DNA of 64,000 nt, taken from Kiloniellales bacterium (GTDB lineage Bacteria > Pseudomonadota > Alphaproteobacteria > Kiloniellales > JAKSBE01). Made by a program: the position numbers and the translations under genes. Below are positions 1 to 7,846 of the stretch, one piece after another (within the stretch, counting starts at the first letter, position 1; the number at the start of each line of letters is the position of its first letter). The notes beneath the pieces were generated by a model, which worked only from the letters and a program-made list of their open reading frames with translations, ran no database searches and was not told where the DNA came from. Location: assembly GCA_030066685.1 (NCBI GenBank), contig JASJBF010000027.1, positions 54,068 through 118,067 of the forward strand, in the 5' to 3' direction.

Positions 1-1047
1 ATGCATCTGACCACGATCGGGTTGATCGGCGCCGTCGCGATGGAGGGCAGGGTGCGGGCCCGGCCGTGGCCTCTGCTGCGCTTCACCTTGGTCACGACAC
101 TGCTGGTCGTTGCGGTCCTCTTCGGCCTGCGCGCCTTCTACACGAACGTCCTGGTCGTGCCCTACACCAAGGCCGAAGCGCTGGCGGGTCTGGAGCTTCT
201 CCGCACGCCGCAGCCCGCCAGGGTGTTCGAGGAACCGCCGCCGGCCGCGCACAACGAGCTCGGCAGGCCCCGCACCTATGTCGAAGTCCTGGAGAGCGGG
301 GTGCTCCGCGCCTGCTACGGACCCAAGACCTATCCGACGGCCTACTTCAACGCCTCCGGCGACTTGGTCGGTTTCGACGTCGAGATGGCGCATAGGCTGG
401 CGCGGGATTGGGGCCTGACGCTCGAGTTCGTGCCCTTGGTCAGGGCTGAGGGCTGGTTCGACACGGTGAACAGCGGCTACTGCGACATCGCCATGATTCA
501 AGTTCCCCTGCTGGCCAGCAATTCCTCGCGGGTCGACCTGACCAGAGCCTTTACCAGCGAGACCGCGGCTTTCCTCGTGCCGGACCATGCGCGTGACCGC
601 TTCTCGAGCTGGCTCGAGGTTCGGGACCGTGGCGATCTCCGGATCGCCGCCTACGATTTCGAGCACACGCAGACCCTGATCCGGCGGCTGATCCCCGACG
701 CGACGGTGGTTCCCCTGCAGACCGCGACCGAGTACCGCAGGCTGATCGAGTCCGGGCTCGAGGAGGTCGACGCGATCCTGAGTCCCGCGGAGGAGGCGGT
801 CGCCTGGACCATCCTCTATCCGCAATACACCGTGGTCATTCCCAGGCCGGTCGCCAGCTTTCCCATGGGCTACGTCTTGCCGAAGGGAAGCGTGGAGCTG
901 CTCAAGGCCGTGAACGTGTGGCTCCAGTTCGCCGAGCGAAACCGCACGATCGAGGGGCTCTACGATTACTGGATCCAGGGCAAGACGGACGAGCAGCGGG
1001 CGCCGCGCTGGTCGGTGATCCGCGACGTCCTACACTGGGTCGACTGA
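1..1047 (+). CDS. C-terminal part of a cation:dicarboxylate symporter / solute-binding fusion (partial at window edge)
   Basis: The visible 348 residues contain one hydrophobic segment (about 25-45) and then a type-3 periplasmic solute-binding domain (about 95-330) with the family signature GFDVEMAHRLARDWG. There is no signal peptide before the hydrophobic segment. The first residues (MHLTTIGLIGA) look like the end of a transmembrane transporter domain, so the ATG at base 1 is probably internal. Known relatives carry an SDF-type dicarboxylate/amino-acid symporter fused to a periplasmic binding domain. I infer the same here, with the transporter half lying upstream of the window. A stand-alone membrane-anchored binding protein is the alternative. 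The substrate cannot be read from the sequence. Confidence 0.7.
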   Translation: MHLTTIGLIGAVAMEGRVRARPWPLLRFTLVTTLLVVAVLFGLRAFYTNVLVVPYTKAEALAGLELLRTPQPARVFEEPPPAAHNELGRPRTYVEVLESGVLRACYGPKTYPTAYFNASGDLVGFDVEMAHRLARDWGLTLEFVPLVRAEGWFDTVNSGYCDIAMIQVPLLASNSSRVDLTRAFTSETAAFLVPDHARDRFSSWLEVRDRGDLRIAAYDFEHTQTLIRRLIPDATVVPLQTATEYRRLIESGLEEVDAILSPAEEAVAWTILYPQYTVVIPRPVASFPMGYVLPKGSVELLKAVNVWLQFAERNRTIEGLYDYWIQGKTDEQRAPRWSVIRDVLHWVD

Positions 1048-1084
1048 GCCGGGGATCGCGCCGCACGCCGGCCGCCCCGCCCGC

Positions 1085-1519
1085 TCAGGCGGGGGGATCC
1101 CAGATGCCGGGGTCCGGGTTCTTCTCGGCGCAGGGCAGCTCCCTGTCGATCCGGTGCCAGGGCTGGGCCGAGGCAGTCCAGATGCTGCCCTGGGACTCGA
1201 AACCGCTCGGGTCGTCCAGGGTGCCGGCCTTGATCGATTTGAACTCGGGATGGCTGCCGTTGTAGGAGATCAGGTGCACGCCGCAGCGCGGGCAGAACTC
1301 CCGGAAGACCTCGGCGCCGCTGTCGGCTTTGACCCTGTAGGTTCGGGTCTCGCCGGCGGTCACGGTCACGGCCGACGCCGGGTACATGGAGCCGTAGGCG
1401 GCGCCGCCGCCGGCGACCACCTGGCAGTCGCGGCAGTAGCAGGCGCCGGAGACGATCGGCTCGCCCTCGACCAGATAGCGGACCGCGCCGCAGAGGCAGC
1501 CGCCCTCGCGTTTCGTCAT
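1085..1519 (-). CDS. GFA family zinc protein (glutathione-dependent formaldehyde-activating enzyme-like)
   Basis: A 144-residue protein of the GFA/CENP-V fold. The zinc-binding cysteines are visible: C8 and C10 in GGCLCGAVRY, C27/C29/C32 in CYCRDC, and C76/C79 in CPRCG. Such proteins bind glutathione adducts, but most members have no proven substrate, so formaldehyde activity is not implied. The start is the ATG that overlaps the stop of marR by one base (TGATG), with AGGAG a few bases upstream. A GTG one codon earlier is possible. The overlap indicates translational coupling with the regulator. Confidence 0.85.
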   Translation of the reverse strand: MTKREGGCLCGAVRYLVEGEPIVSGACYCRDCQVVAGGGAAYGSMYPASAVTVTAGETRTYRVKADSGAEVFREFCPRCGVHLISYNGSHPEFKSIKAGTLDDPSGFESQGSIWTASAQPWHRIDRELPCAEKNPDPGIWDPPA

Positions 1520-1992
1520 CACCGGTCTCCTTCCTGCCGTTCTCTGGCTTCGGCGTTGTGCGCTCCGAAGGCGCGGATGATGTCCTGCAGGGTGGCCCGG
1601 GTCGTGTCCACCGCCGCCCGGTCCAGGGCCAGGGCGATGGGCTGCATCACCGCCGCCTCTCGCGCCTTTATGCCGGTGATCGCCGTCAGCCCGGCCGGGG
1701 TCAGGGCCAGCAGCATCGAGCGCTTGTGCGCCGCGTTGGTCCGCTTGGCGAGGAGGCCGGCGTCGAGCAGCTCGTTGGCGGTCTTCTGGATGAACTGCCG
1801 CGGCAGAACCAGGCGCCGACCGATCGCCGGCACCGTCAGCGGCCCCCGGTCGAGGAGCTGCTCCAGCACCGCGCGCTGCGGCACCGTGATCCCGGTCCCC
1901 GCCAGCTCGATCTGGACCGCCGCCTCCAGGACCTTGTAGAGCGGCCGCACCAGCCGGATCACCTCATAGAGCGCCTCGGTCCGCGATGCCAT
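1519..1992 (-). CDS. MarR family transcriptional regulator
   Basis: A 157-residue winged-helix regulator: N-terminal dimer helix (about 5-30), HTH around residues 50-75 (GPLTVPAIGRRLVLPRQFIQK) and wing/recognition segment followed by the conserved LTPAG (about 103-107). MarR proteins are usually dimeric repressors released by small aromatic or oxidising ligands. The gene is first in a two-gene operon with the GFA protein. A large perfect inverted repeat begins three bases upstream of the ATG, where the ribosome site would lie, and no Shine-Dalgarno is evident. Autorepression through that repeat is the likely control. The ligand is unknown. Confidence 0.88.
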   Translation of the reverse strand: MASRTEALYEVIRLVRPLYKVLEAAVQIELAGTGITVPQRAVLEQLLDRGPLTVPAIGRRLVLPRQFIQKTANELLDAGLLAKRTNAAHKRSMLLALTPAGLTAITGIKAREAAVMQPIALALDRAAVDTTRATLQDIIRAFGAHNAEARERQEGDR

Positions 1993-1994
1993 GA

Positions 1995-2031
1995 TGACAT
2001 GTAGACTGTCATATTGACACTCTACATGTCA
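1995..2031. promoter_or_regulatory. Inverted-repeat operator upstream of marR
   Basis: Perfect 11-bp arms TGACATGTAGA (1995-2005) and TCTACATGTCA (2021-2031) are separated by 15 bp. The spacer contains a smaller nested repeat, TGTCA-TAT-TGACA. The site touches the marR start codon and lies in the gap to the divergent adaA gene, so it is well placed for MarR autoregulation. The arm length fits one or two MarR dimers. TTGACA-like hexamers occur on both strands within the repeat. Confidence 0.75.
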
Positions 2032-2142
2032 ATAGGTGCTCAGCGTGGGCGACTCACGTCGATCCGCCCGCAGACTGGCCGCTTTCGGACCTCATCATCC
2101 CTTGCGTCTCGCGCCCGCGCCGCCGAGGTGTTAGGCAAGGCC

Positions 2143-2781
2143 ATGCTCGATTTCGAAACCTGCAACCAGGCCCGGCTGCGGCGCGATCCCGCCTTCGACG
2201 GCGTCTTCTTCGTCGCGGTGCGGACGACCCGGATCTACTGCCGCCCGGTCTGCCCGGTGAAGCAGCCGCTGACCCGCAACGTGACCTTCTACCCCAGCGC
2301 CGCGGCCGCCGAGCGGGCCGGCTACCGCCCCTGCCTGCGCTGCCGGCCCGAGACCGCGCCCTTCTGCCCGGCCTGGCAGGGCACCCGGACGACGGTGGCG
2401 CGAGCGCTCCGGCTGATCGAGGCCGGCGCCCTGGACCGGGACGGCGTCGAGGCCCTGGCCGCGCGCCTCGGCGTCGGTCCGCGCCATCTCTCGCGGCTCT
2501 TCGCCCGGCACGTCGGCGCCCCGCCGCTGCAGATCGCCAGGACCCTGCGCCTCCAGCGCGCCAAGCGGCTGCTCGACGCGACCGCGCTGCCGATGACCGA
2601 GATCGCGGCCCGCGCCGGCTTCCGCAGCCTGCGCCGCTTCAACGCGGCCTTCGCCGTGCTCTACGGCCGCCCGCCCTCGGCCCTGCGCCGCCGCGCGGCG
2701 GTCCCGGAGCCCGAGGGCCGCCCGCCTGCGGTCCCGAAAGGAGCGCCGCAACGTCAGATCCGCGCCGCCGCGTCGCCCTGA
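2143..2781 (+). CDS. adaA: AdaA-like methylphosphotriester-DNA methyltransferase / AraC-type activator
   Basis: A 212-residue protein. Residues 1-75 are an Ada N-terminal zinc domain with C33, C37, C64 and C67; C33 corresponds to the Ada cysteine that accepts methyl from DNA phosphotriesters. Residues about 85-180 are an AraC-type double HTH (PRHLSRLFARHVG, then MTEIAARAGFRSLRRFNAAF). The family senses alkylation damage and activates repair genes. The AlkA glycosylase half found in many proteobacterial fusions is absent; the protein ends in a short charged tail. ATG 2143 is preferred because the Ada domain begins there. An upstream TTG would add an unconserved extension that reads into the marR operator. 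Confidence 0.85.
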   Translation: MLDFETCNQARLRRDPAFDGVFFVAVRTTRIYCRPVCPVKQPLTRNVTFYPSAAAAERAGYRPCLRCRPETAPFCPAWQGTRTTVARALRLIEAGALDRDGVEALAARLGVGPRHLSRLFARHVGAPPLQIARTLRLQRAKRLLDATALPMTEIAARAGFRSLRRFNAAFAVLYGRPPSALRRRAAVPEPEGRPPAVPKGAPQRQIRAAASP

Positions 2782-2808
2782 TGCCGCGCGCCCAGACAGG
2801 AGGAGCCG

Positions 2809-3579
2809 ATGTCCCAAGCCGAGAAAGCCCGCGCCTTCGCCGACCTTCACAAGCCCGGCGCGCCGCTGCTGCTCTACAACATCTGGGACGCTGGCGGCGC
2901 CAAGGCCATCGCCGAGGCCGGCGCCAAGGCGGTCGCGACCGGCAGCTGGTCGGTGGCGGCGGCCCAGGGCTACCGCGACGGCCAGGCGATCCCGCTCGAC
3001 CTGGTGCTGACCCTCCTCGCGCGCATCGCCGGCAGCGTCGAGCTGCCGGTCAGCCTGGACTTCGAGGGCGGCTACGCCGAGGCGCCGGAAGACCTGGCCG
3101 CCAACCTCGCCCGGGTCATCGAGGCCGGGGCAATTGGCATCAACTTCGAGGACCAGGTGGTCGGCGGCGCCGGCCTCCACGCACCCGAAGTGCAATGCGC
3201 GCGGATCGCCGCCCTGCGCGCCGCCGCCGAGGCGGCCGGGCTGCCGTTCTTCCTCAACGCCCGGACCGACCTCTTCCTGAAGGAGAAGGACCGCGGCAGG
3301 CACGCCGATCTGGTGCCGGAAGCCATCGAGCGCGCCGCCGCCTACGCCGAGGCCGGGGCCAGCGGCTTCTTCGCGCCCGGCCTGGTCGCCCCGGACCTGA
3401 TCGGCGCGGTCTGCGAGGCCACCGCCCTGCCGGTCAACATCATGATGCTCGACGGCGCGCCTTCGATGGCGGCCCTGGCCGCCCTCGGCGTCGCCCGGAT
3501 CAGCCACGGGCCGGGGCCCTACGTCACCGCGATGGCCGACCTCGCCGCGGACTTCCGGGAGGCCGCCGGCGCCGGGTGA
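2809..3579 (+). CDS. Isocitrate lyase / phosphoenolpyruvate mutase family protein
   Basis: A 256-residue TIM-barrel protein of the PEP mutase/isocitrate lyase superfamily. The metal and substrate motifs are visible: SLDFEGGYAE near residue 84, GINFEDQ near 108 and FFLNARTD near 148. The K-K-C-G-H active-site motif of true isocitrate lyases is not seen, so a carbon-carbon lyase or hydrolase acting on a small 2-oxo or hydroxy acid is more likely. AGGAGG lies 7 bases before the ATG. It starts 27 bp after adaA and is probably cotranscribed; I see no functional reason for that pairing. Confidence 0.85.
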   Translation: MSQAEKARAFADLHKPGAPLLLYNIWDAGGAKAIAEAGAKAVATGSWSVAAAQGYRDGQAIPLDLVLTLLARIAGSVELPVSLDFEGGYAEAPEDLAANLARVIEAGAIGINFEDQVVGGAGLHAPEVQCARIAALRAAAEAAGLPFFLNARTDLFLKEKDRGRHADLVPEAIERAAAYAEAGASGFFAPGLVAPDLIGAVCEATALPVNIMMLDGAPSMAALAALGVARISHGPGPYVTAMADLAADFREAAGAG

Positions 3580-3640
3580 CGGGGCCGGGCGGCGACCGGA
3601 GCGCGAGTCCCTGGGGCGGGCCCACGAACGAGCTGCGTGG

Positions 3641-4054
3641 TCAGGCGATCGGCTTTTCGAGGAAGCAGAGTGGGTTGCCGCCTTCATACTCCGGCAGCTC
3701 GCCGAAAATGCGGAAGCCCAGCTTTTCGTACAAGCTTCGCGCCTTCGGGTTGCGGGTCTCGAGATGGATCCGGTTGCAGCCTCGGTCTTTGGCCAGGGTC
3801 TCGGCCTGACTGAGCAGCCGGCTGCCCAGGCCCTGTCCGCGGTGGCTGTGAGCCACCCAAAGCTCGGAGACGTGGGCCGCCTTGAAGGCGATCTCTCCCT
3901 TGCACCCGGCCAGGAGTTCCTCGTCGTCCGACAGGGCGGCGAGAAAGAAGGTCGGCATCTCGTGATCTTGGAGCGCCTGACCGGCTTCGGCCAGGCGCAG
4001 GTGCAGTTCTTCGGCCATGTCCTCGGGGGCGGGCAGGTAACGGCGAATGATCAT
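3641..4054 (-). CDS. GNAT family N-acetyltransferase
   Basis: A 137-residue single-domain acetyltransferase. The acetyl-CoA pyrophosphate loop is visible as RGQGLGSRLL (about 73-82), preceded by the beta-4 segment VSELWVAHSH and followed by NPKARSLYEKLGF, typical of the C-terminal half of the fold. The substrate is unknown. The gene is isolated: its upstream neighbour dodecin is divergent about 350 bp away and the PEP mutase-like gene converges on it. Confidence 0.88.
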   Translation of the reverse strand: MIIRRYLPAPEDMAEELHLRLAEAGQALQDHEMPTFFLAALSDDEELLAGCKGEIAFKAAHVSELWVAHSHRGQGLGSRLLSQAETLAKDRGCNRIHLETRNPKARSLYEKLGFRIFGELPEYEGGNPLCFLEKPIA

Positions 4055-4403
4055 CGCGAGCTCCCGGCGATGGGATTGCGCACATGTGCGAGCACTCTAT
4101 TGCAGTCCTCTCGATTTCCAAGGCGAAGGATCGCTCCCGCAAGGCGTCGAGGTTCGCGATGAAGCGATCTCTCCCCTGATCGCGCGAAGCCGACCGAGAG
4201 CGCCCACAGGGCTTGGCTGCTTCCCAAGCAGATCTGGCGGCTTAGAATGAGCTGCCGCCGACCGGCTCCTTCATCGCGCGGATCGGTCGAAGATCCCCGG
4301 CGATGGCCCTGGGACGGGAAGCCGGTCCGGGAGTCGACCGCGCCGCCGCTTGGGCCCGGTCGGGGCGGCGACACCTGAAACCTCGAGCCCAGAGGGGAGC
4401 ATC
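4055..4403. other. Intergenic region between divergent GNAT and dodecin genes
   Basis: About 350 bp with no convincing coding frame in either strand. It must hold the promoters of both divergent genes. AGAGGGGAG just before 4404 is the dodecin ribosome-binding site. I see no long palindrome or repeat. Confidence 0.6.
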
Positions 4404-4613
4404 ATGTCCGAAAGCGTCTACAAGATCATCGAACTCGTCGGGACCAGCAGCGAGTCCTGGGAGAAGGCGGCCGCCGCCGCGGTCGAGCGGGCCGGCAAGT
4501 CCCTGCGCGGCCTCCGGGTCGCCGAGATCTCCGAGATGGACATGACCATCAAGGACGGCCGCGTCGAGTCCTACCGCGCCAAGGTCAAGGTCTCCTTCAA
4601 GTACGACAGCTGA
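4404..4613 (+). CDS. Dodecin family protein
   Basis: A 69-residue protein matching the dodecin length and pattern: VYKIIELVGTSSESW at the N-terminus, a central helix (EKAAAAAVERAGKSL) and a C-terminal strand ending in KVKVSFKYDS. Dodecins form hollow dodecamers that bind flavin or CoA. The tryptophan that stacks on the flavin in archaeal and many bacterial members (in DWFEV-like motifs) is replaced here by the segment LRGLRVAEI, so flavin binding should not be assumed. A good ribosome-binding site precedes the ATG. Confidence 0.88.
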   Translation: MSESVYKIIELVGTSSESWEKAAAAAVERAGKSLRGLRVAEISEMDMTIKDGRVESYRAKVKVSFKYDS

Positions 4614-4628
4614 GGCCGCTGCCCCGCT

Positions 4629-5012
4629 CTAGTCCTTGACGGCCTCCGCCTCGATCTCGACCAGGTGCTCGGGCCCGGACAAGGCCGCGATCTCGAGGTA
4701 GGTGCAGGCGCAGAGGTGGCCGTTTAGCATGCGGTCCCGGACCTCGCGGTAGAGCGCGACCTGGCCAGGCACCGTCACGTAGACGGTCGCGCGCAAGAGG
4801 TGCCGGACCTCGAAGCCGCCGACGGCCATGACCGCGAAGACGTTGGACCAGGCCCGTGCCATCTGGGCCTCGAGCCCGTCTTCCGGGGTGCCGTCGGGGC
4901 GCAGGCCGAGCTGCCCGGCGACCACCATGCGCTCCGCCCCCGCCGCGTGCACGATGCCTTGCGCATAGCGGGACAGGGACTTGTAGGACTTGTCGGGAGT
5001 TACGACTCGCAT
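4629..5012 (-). CDS. RidA/YjgF family protein (first of two adjacent)
   Basis: A 127-residue RidA-fold protein (chorismate mutase-like trimer), recognisable from VVAGQLGLRPDGTPEDG and the C-terminal LVEIEAEAV. Classical RidA deaminates reactive 2-iminoacids using an arginine in a PAR(S/T) motif. The matching position here reads LCACTYLEI, so that arginine appears to be absent and a different substrate is likely. The start has AAGGAG at good spacing. It is last in a six-gene minus-strand run and 53 bp behind the other RidA gene. Confidence 0.82.
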   Translation of the reverse strand: MRVVTPDKSYKSLSRYAQGIVHAAGAERMVVAGQLGLRPDGTPEDGLEAQMARAWSNVFAVMAVGGFEVRHLLRATVYVTVPGQVALYREVRDRMLNGHLCACTYLEIAALSGPEHLVEIEAEAVKD

Positions 5013-5065
5013 CCGGAGCTCCTTGGCAGGATGTCGAAATCGGGGTCTCGGGGCCGGGCCGGCGA

Positions 5066-5464
5066 TCAGCCGTCCCGGACCATGGCAATGCCCTTGACCT
5101 CGCAGATCAGGCCCGGCTGCGCCAGCTCGGCGATGCCGATCATCGTCATCGCGGGATAGGGCGCCTCGACGTAGCGGTTGCGCACCGTCATGAACAGCTC
5201 GAAGTCGCGCTGCAGCCGCGTGAAGTAGGCGGTCATCTCGACCAGGTCGCCCCAGCCGCAGCCGGCTTCGGCGAGCACCAGTCCCATGTTCTCGAAGATC
5301 CTCGTGATCTGGGCTTCGGGTTCGCGGACGACGGCCAAGTCCGCGTCGCGGCCCAGCATGCCGGAGATCAGGAGCAGGGACCCGACGCGCACTCCCGGCG
5401 AATGGCCCCGCTGCGAATGCAGCAGGCCGAGGGCCTCGGGGACGATCGAGCGGAATCGGCTCAT
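5066..5464 (-). CDS. RidA/YjgF family protein (second of two adjacent)
   Basis: A 132-residue RidA-fold protein with GVRVGSLLLISGMLGRD near the N-terminus and AMTMIGIAELAQPGLICEVKG at the C-terminus in place of the catalytic PARS-type motif. As in its neighbour, the usual iminoacid-binding arginine is not seen. The two proteins are clearly different in sequence, so this is not a recent duplication. It sits 27 bp downstream of the metallo-beta-lactamase-fold gene and is probably cotranscribed with it. Confidence 0.82.
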   Translation of the reverse strand: MSRFRSIVPEALGLLHSQRGHSPGVRVGSLLLISGMLGRDADLAVVREPEAQITRIFENMGLVLAEAGCGWGDLVEMTAYFTRLQRDFELFMTVRNRYVEAPYPAMTMIGIAELAQPGLICEVKGIAMVRDG

Positions 5465-5491
5465 GTCTTCCTCCTTGGTCGCACTGACCCC

Positions 5492-6301
5492 TTACGGCGC
5501 GGCCGGACAACCAGGTTTTCGCTTCCCCGCCAGGTAGTCGTCGATGATCTCGACCATGCGCGGGCGGCCCAGGCTTTCGTAGTGCCCGGGATGGACGATC
5601 TCGGCCGGGAGATCGCGCAGGCGCTCGAGGCTCGCGATGTAGTCCGGGATGTCGGAGTGATAGTGCTCGTCGATTGGCGCGCCTTCGGTGACCACGTCGC
5701 CGGAGAGGAGCGTCCTGGTCGCCGCCTCCCACAGGCAGATCGAGCCCGGCGAATGTCCCGGCAGGTGCATCACCTCGAAGTGCCGGTCTCCAAGGTCGAC
5801 GATGTCGCCCTCGGCGACCAGCCTGGTCGCTGGGGCCGCGGCGATCCCGTAGCGCCCGATGTCGAAGCCGGCATAGGGCAGTGCCTGGAAGCAGGCTTCC
5901 CGGTTGGCCGAGAGCAAAGTCCGTTCGTCGTCGGGCGCGGCGAGGATGTCGGCTTCCGCCGCGTGCACGAGGCGCTCCTCGAACTCGTGGTGGCCGCCGA
6001 TGTGGTCGAAGTGCGTGTGGCTCGCGACGCAGACCGGCGGCCGCTCGGTGAGCTGTGCGACCTGCGCGCGCAGGCTCAGCACGCCCGTGCCGGTATCGAG
6101 CAGCAGGTCCTTGTCGCGGCCCCGGACGTGCCACATGTTGGCGTAGGCCGCGCCGAAGACGTGCGGCTCGCGGATCAGGGTGACGTCGTCGCTGAAGCGC
6201 CGCAGTTCGAACCATCGCTCGGCGACTTCGAGGGCCAAAGGGGATCTCCCGTGAAAGCGGACGGCGGTCCGCCCGCCGTCAAGGCTCTGGTCGAGCGTCA
6301 T
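5492..6301 (-). CDS. MBL fold metallo-hydrolase
   Basis: A 269-residue metallo-beta-lactamase-fold hydrolase. The dinuclear metal motif H95-x-H97-x-D99-H100 is visible (SHTHFDHIGG), followed by the third histidine in LPGHSPGS, the bridging Asp in LLSGDVV and a C-terminal histidine in HPGHYE. The general form is that of glyoxalase II/lactonase-like enzymes; the substrate is unknown. No good Shine-Dalgarno is visible before ATG 6301. Its position between a CoA transferase and two RidA genes suggests a small catabolic pathway handling acyl-CoA or reactive intermediates. Confidence 0.85.
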   Translation of the reverse strand: MTLDQSLDGGRTAVRFHGRSPLALEVAERWFELRRFSDDVTLIREPHVFGAAYANMWHVRGRDKDLLLDTGTGVLSLRAQVAQLTERPPVCVASHTHFDHIGGHHEFEERLVHAAEADILAAPDDERTLLSANREACFQALPYAGFDIGRYGIAAAPATRLVAEGDIVDLGDRHFEVMHLPGHSPGSICLWEAATRTLLSGDVVTEGAPIDEHYHSDIPDYIASLERLRDLPAEIVHPGHYESLGRPRMVEIIDDYLAGKRKPGCPAAP

Positions 6302-6391
6302 GATAGATCGCCGGCCTTCGGCCCGCCATCCCGTGGCCTTTGTCCAAAGCGCCGTCCGATCGACTTTGCGTTCCGCGGGCCGGGCCGCGGT

Positions 6392-7783
6392 TCAGTCGAC
6401 TCCGCTGCCCGATCCCGACGTCGCCGACCAGGCTGCGGGCGCGGACCGCAGCTCGCCAGCCGGATGCGGCCAGTGCGGCGCGATGCCGTCGATCGTGAGC
6501 GGAAAGCTGAGCCGCCGGGCCGGGCCCCAGGCCGTGTCCTCGACCGCCGGCGCCAGGTCGTCGGCGCCCGACTCCAGCGGCGCCGGGCCGGGCGCCGGCG
6601 GCCGCTGCGCGGTCAGCAGCCGCGCCGTGCGCGCCAGGGAGAGGCGCGCCGAAAGGATCCGGCCGCGCCGCCGCGCGCCCAGGGCGTGGATCACGGCGGC
6701 GGCCAGGAGGTATCCGGTGGCATGGTCGAGCGCCTGAACCGGCAGCGGGACCGGTCGCGTGGCGCCGGCGGCCGCCATGCCGGCCTGGGCGATCCCGCTG
6801 CTCATCTGCACCAGGCTGTCGAAGCCGCGCCGGCCGGCCCAGGGCCCGGTCCAGCCGTAGGCGTCGAGCGAGACGTCGACCAGCACGGGGTTGATCCGCC
6901 GCCGCGCTTCCAGGTCGTAGCCGAGGCCGGGCAGGGCGCCGGGGCGATAGCCGTGAAGCAGGACGTCGGCCGAGGCGAGCAGGGACTCGAAGGTCTCCCG
7001 CGCCGTCGGGACCCGGAGGTCCAGGCCCGCGCAGCGCTTGCCGAGGGTCACCTCGGGCACCACGCCGGGCTCCTCCCAGCCCGGCGGGTCGATGCGCAGC
7101 ACCTCGGCGCCGAAGCCGGCGAGGAAGCGGCTGGCGACCGGTCCGGCCAGCACCCGGGTCAGGTCGAGCACCCGGACCCCGGCGAGCGGCCGGGCGCACT
7201 CGACCGCCGCATCTCGGGGGGCGGCGGCGGACTCCGCCCAGGCGACCAGCGGCTCCCGCGCCACGGCCCGGCCCTGCGGGTGCCGCGCCCAGGCCTCGAG
7301 GCTGTGCATCGCCGCGGCGCAGCCGCCGGCCTCGACGACCGCCGCCTCCAGCGCCGCCGCGTCCCAGCCCGCGACCGCGCGCTCGACCGCCGATCGCTCC
7401 GCCGCCACGCCCAGGACCGACAGGGCCGCCGCGCGATGCGCCGGGGCGTTGGTGTGGAGCCGGATCCAGCCGTCCTTCGCCGGATAGTCGCCGGCGACCG
7501 GGTCCCAGGCGGGCGGCAGGCTCCAGCCCTCGGGATGCAGCGTCCAGCCGAACCAGAGCGAGGCCAGGCGCCGGTCGACCGACACCGCCGACGCCGCGCG
7601 CCCCGCCGCGGCATAGCGCGCCAGGGTCAGGCCTGCGGCTCCGATCGAGGCGACGGCGAGATCGGTCACGGCGAAGCAGGACGGCAGCTCCCCCGTGCCC
7701 GAGAGGGAGAGCGACCAGGGACTCGCCGCGCCGGCTTCGTCCCGGAAGGCGGTCTCGATCTCGGGCAGGAAGCGAGGGGTCAT
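6392..7783 (-). CDS. Class III (CaiB/BaiF-type) CoA transferase, rearranged two-part form
   Basis: A 463-residue protein. The signature that normally starts a CaiB/BaiF enzyme (RVLDLTRVLAGPVASRFLAGFGAE) appears only near residue 205. It is followed by PEVTLGKRCAGLDLR and LLHGYRPGALPGLGYD. The first 200 residues look like a diverged CoA-transferase half. The architecture is therefore a C-half/N-half order compared with the usual single-chain enzyme. Members move CoA between carboxylic acids without a covalent thioester shuttle. The catalytic Asp could not be assigned with confidence. It is third gene of the arsR-led run. Confidence 0.8.
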   Translation of the reverse strand: MTPRFLPEIETAFRDEAGAASPWSLSLSGTGELPSCFAVTDLAVASIGAAGLTLARYAAAGRAASAVSVDRRLASLWFGWTLHPEGWSLPPAWDPVAGDYPAKDGWIRLHTNAPAHRAAALSVLGVAAERSAVERAVAGWDAAALEAAVVEAGGCAAAMHSLEAWARHPQGRAVAREPLVAWAESAAAPRDAAVECARPLAGVRVLDLTRVLAGPVASRFLAGFGAEVLRIDPPGWEEPGVVPEVTLGKRCAGLDLRVPTARETFESLLASADVLLHGYRPGALPGLGYDLEARRRINPVLVDVSLDAYGWTGPWAGRRGFDSLVQMSSGIAQAGMAAAGATRPVPLPVQALDHATGYLLAAAVIHALGARRRGRILSARLSLARTARLLTAQRPPAPGPAPLESGADDLAPAVEDTAWGPARRLSFPLTIDGIAPHWPHPAGELRSAPAAWSATSGSGSGVD

Positions 7784-7846
7784 GGCGGAGTCTCCCGAAG
7801 GGCGCAGCCCGGTTGCGCGCGGCGCGCCGGTCCGATTCGCGTCGGC

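Noticed and set aside
2014..2142. N-terminal extension of AdaA from an upstream TTG
   Set aside because: The extension lies within the MarR operator region and is not part of the Ada domain; ATG 2143 fits known AdaA length.
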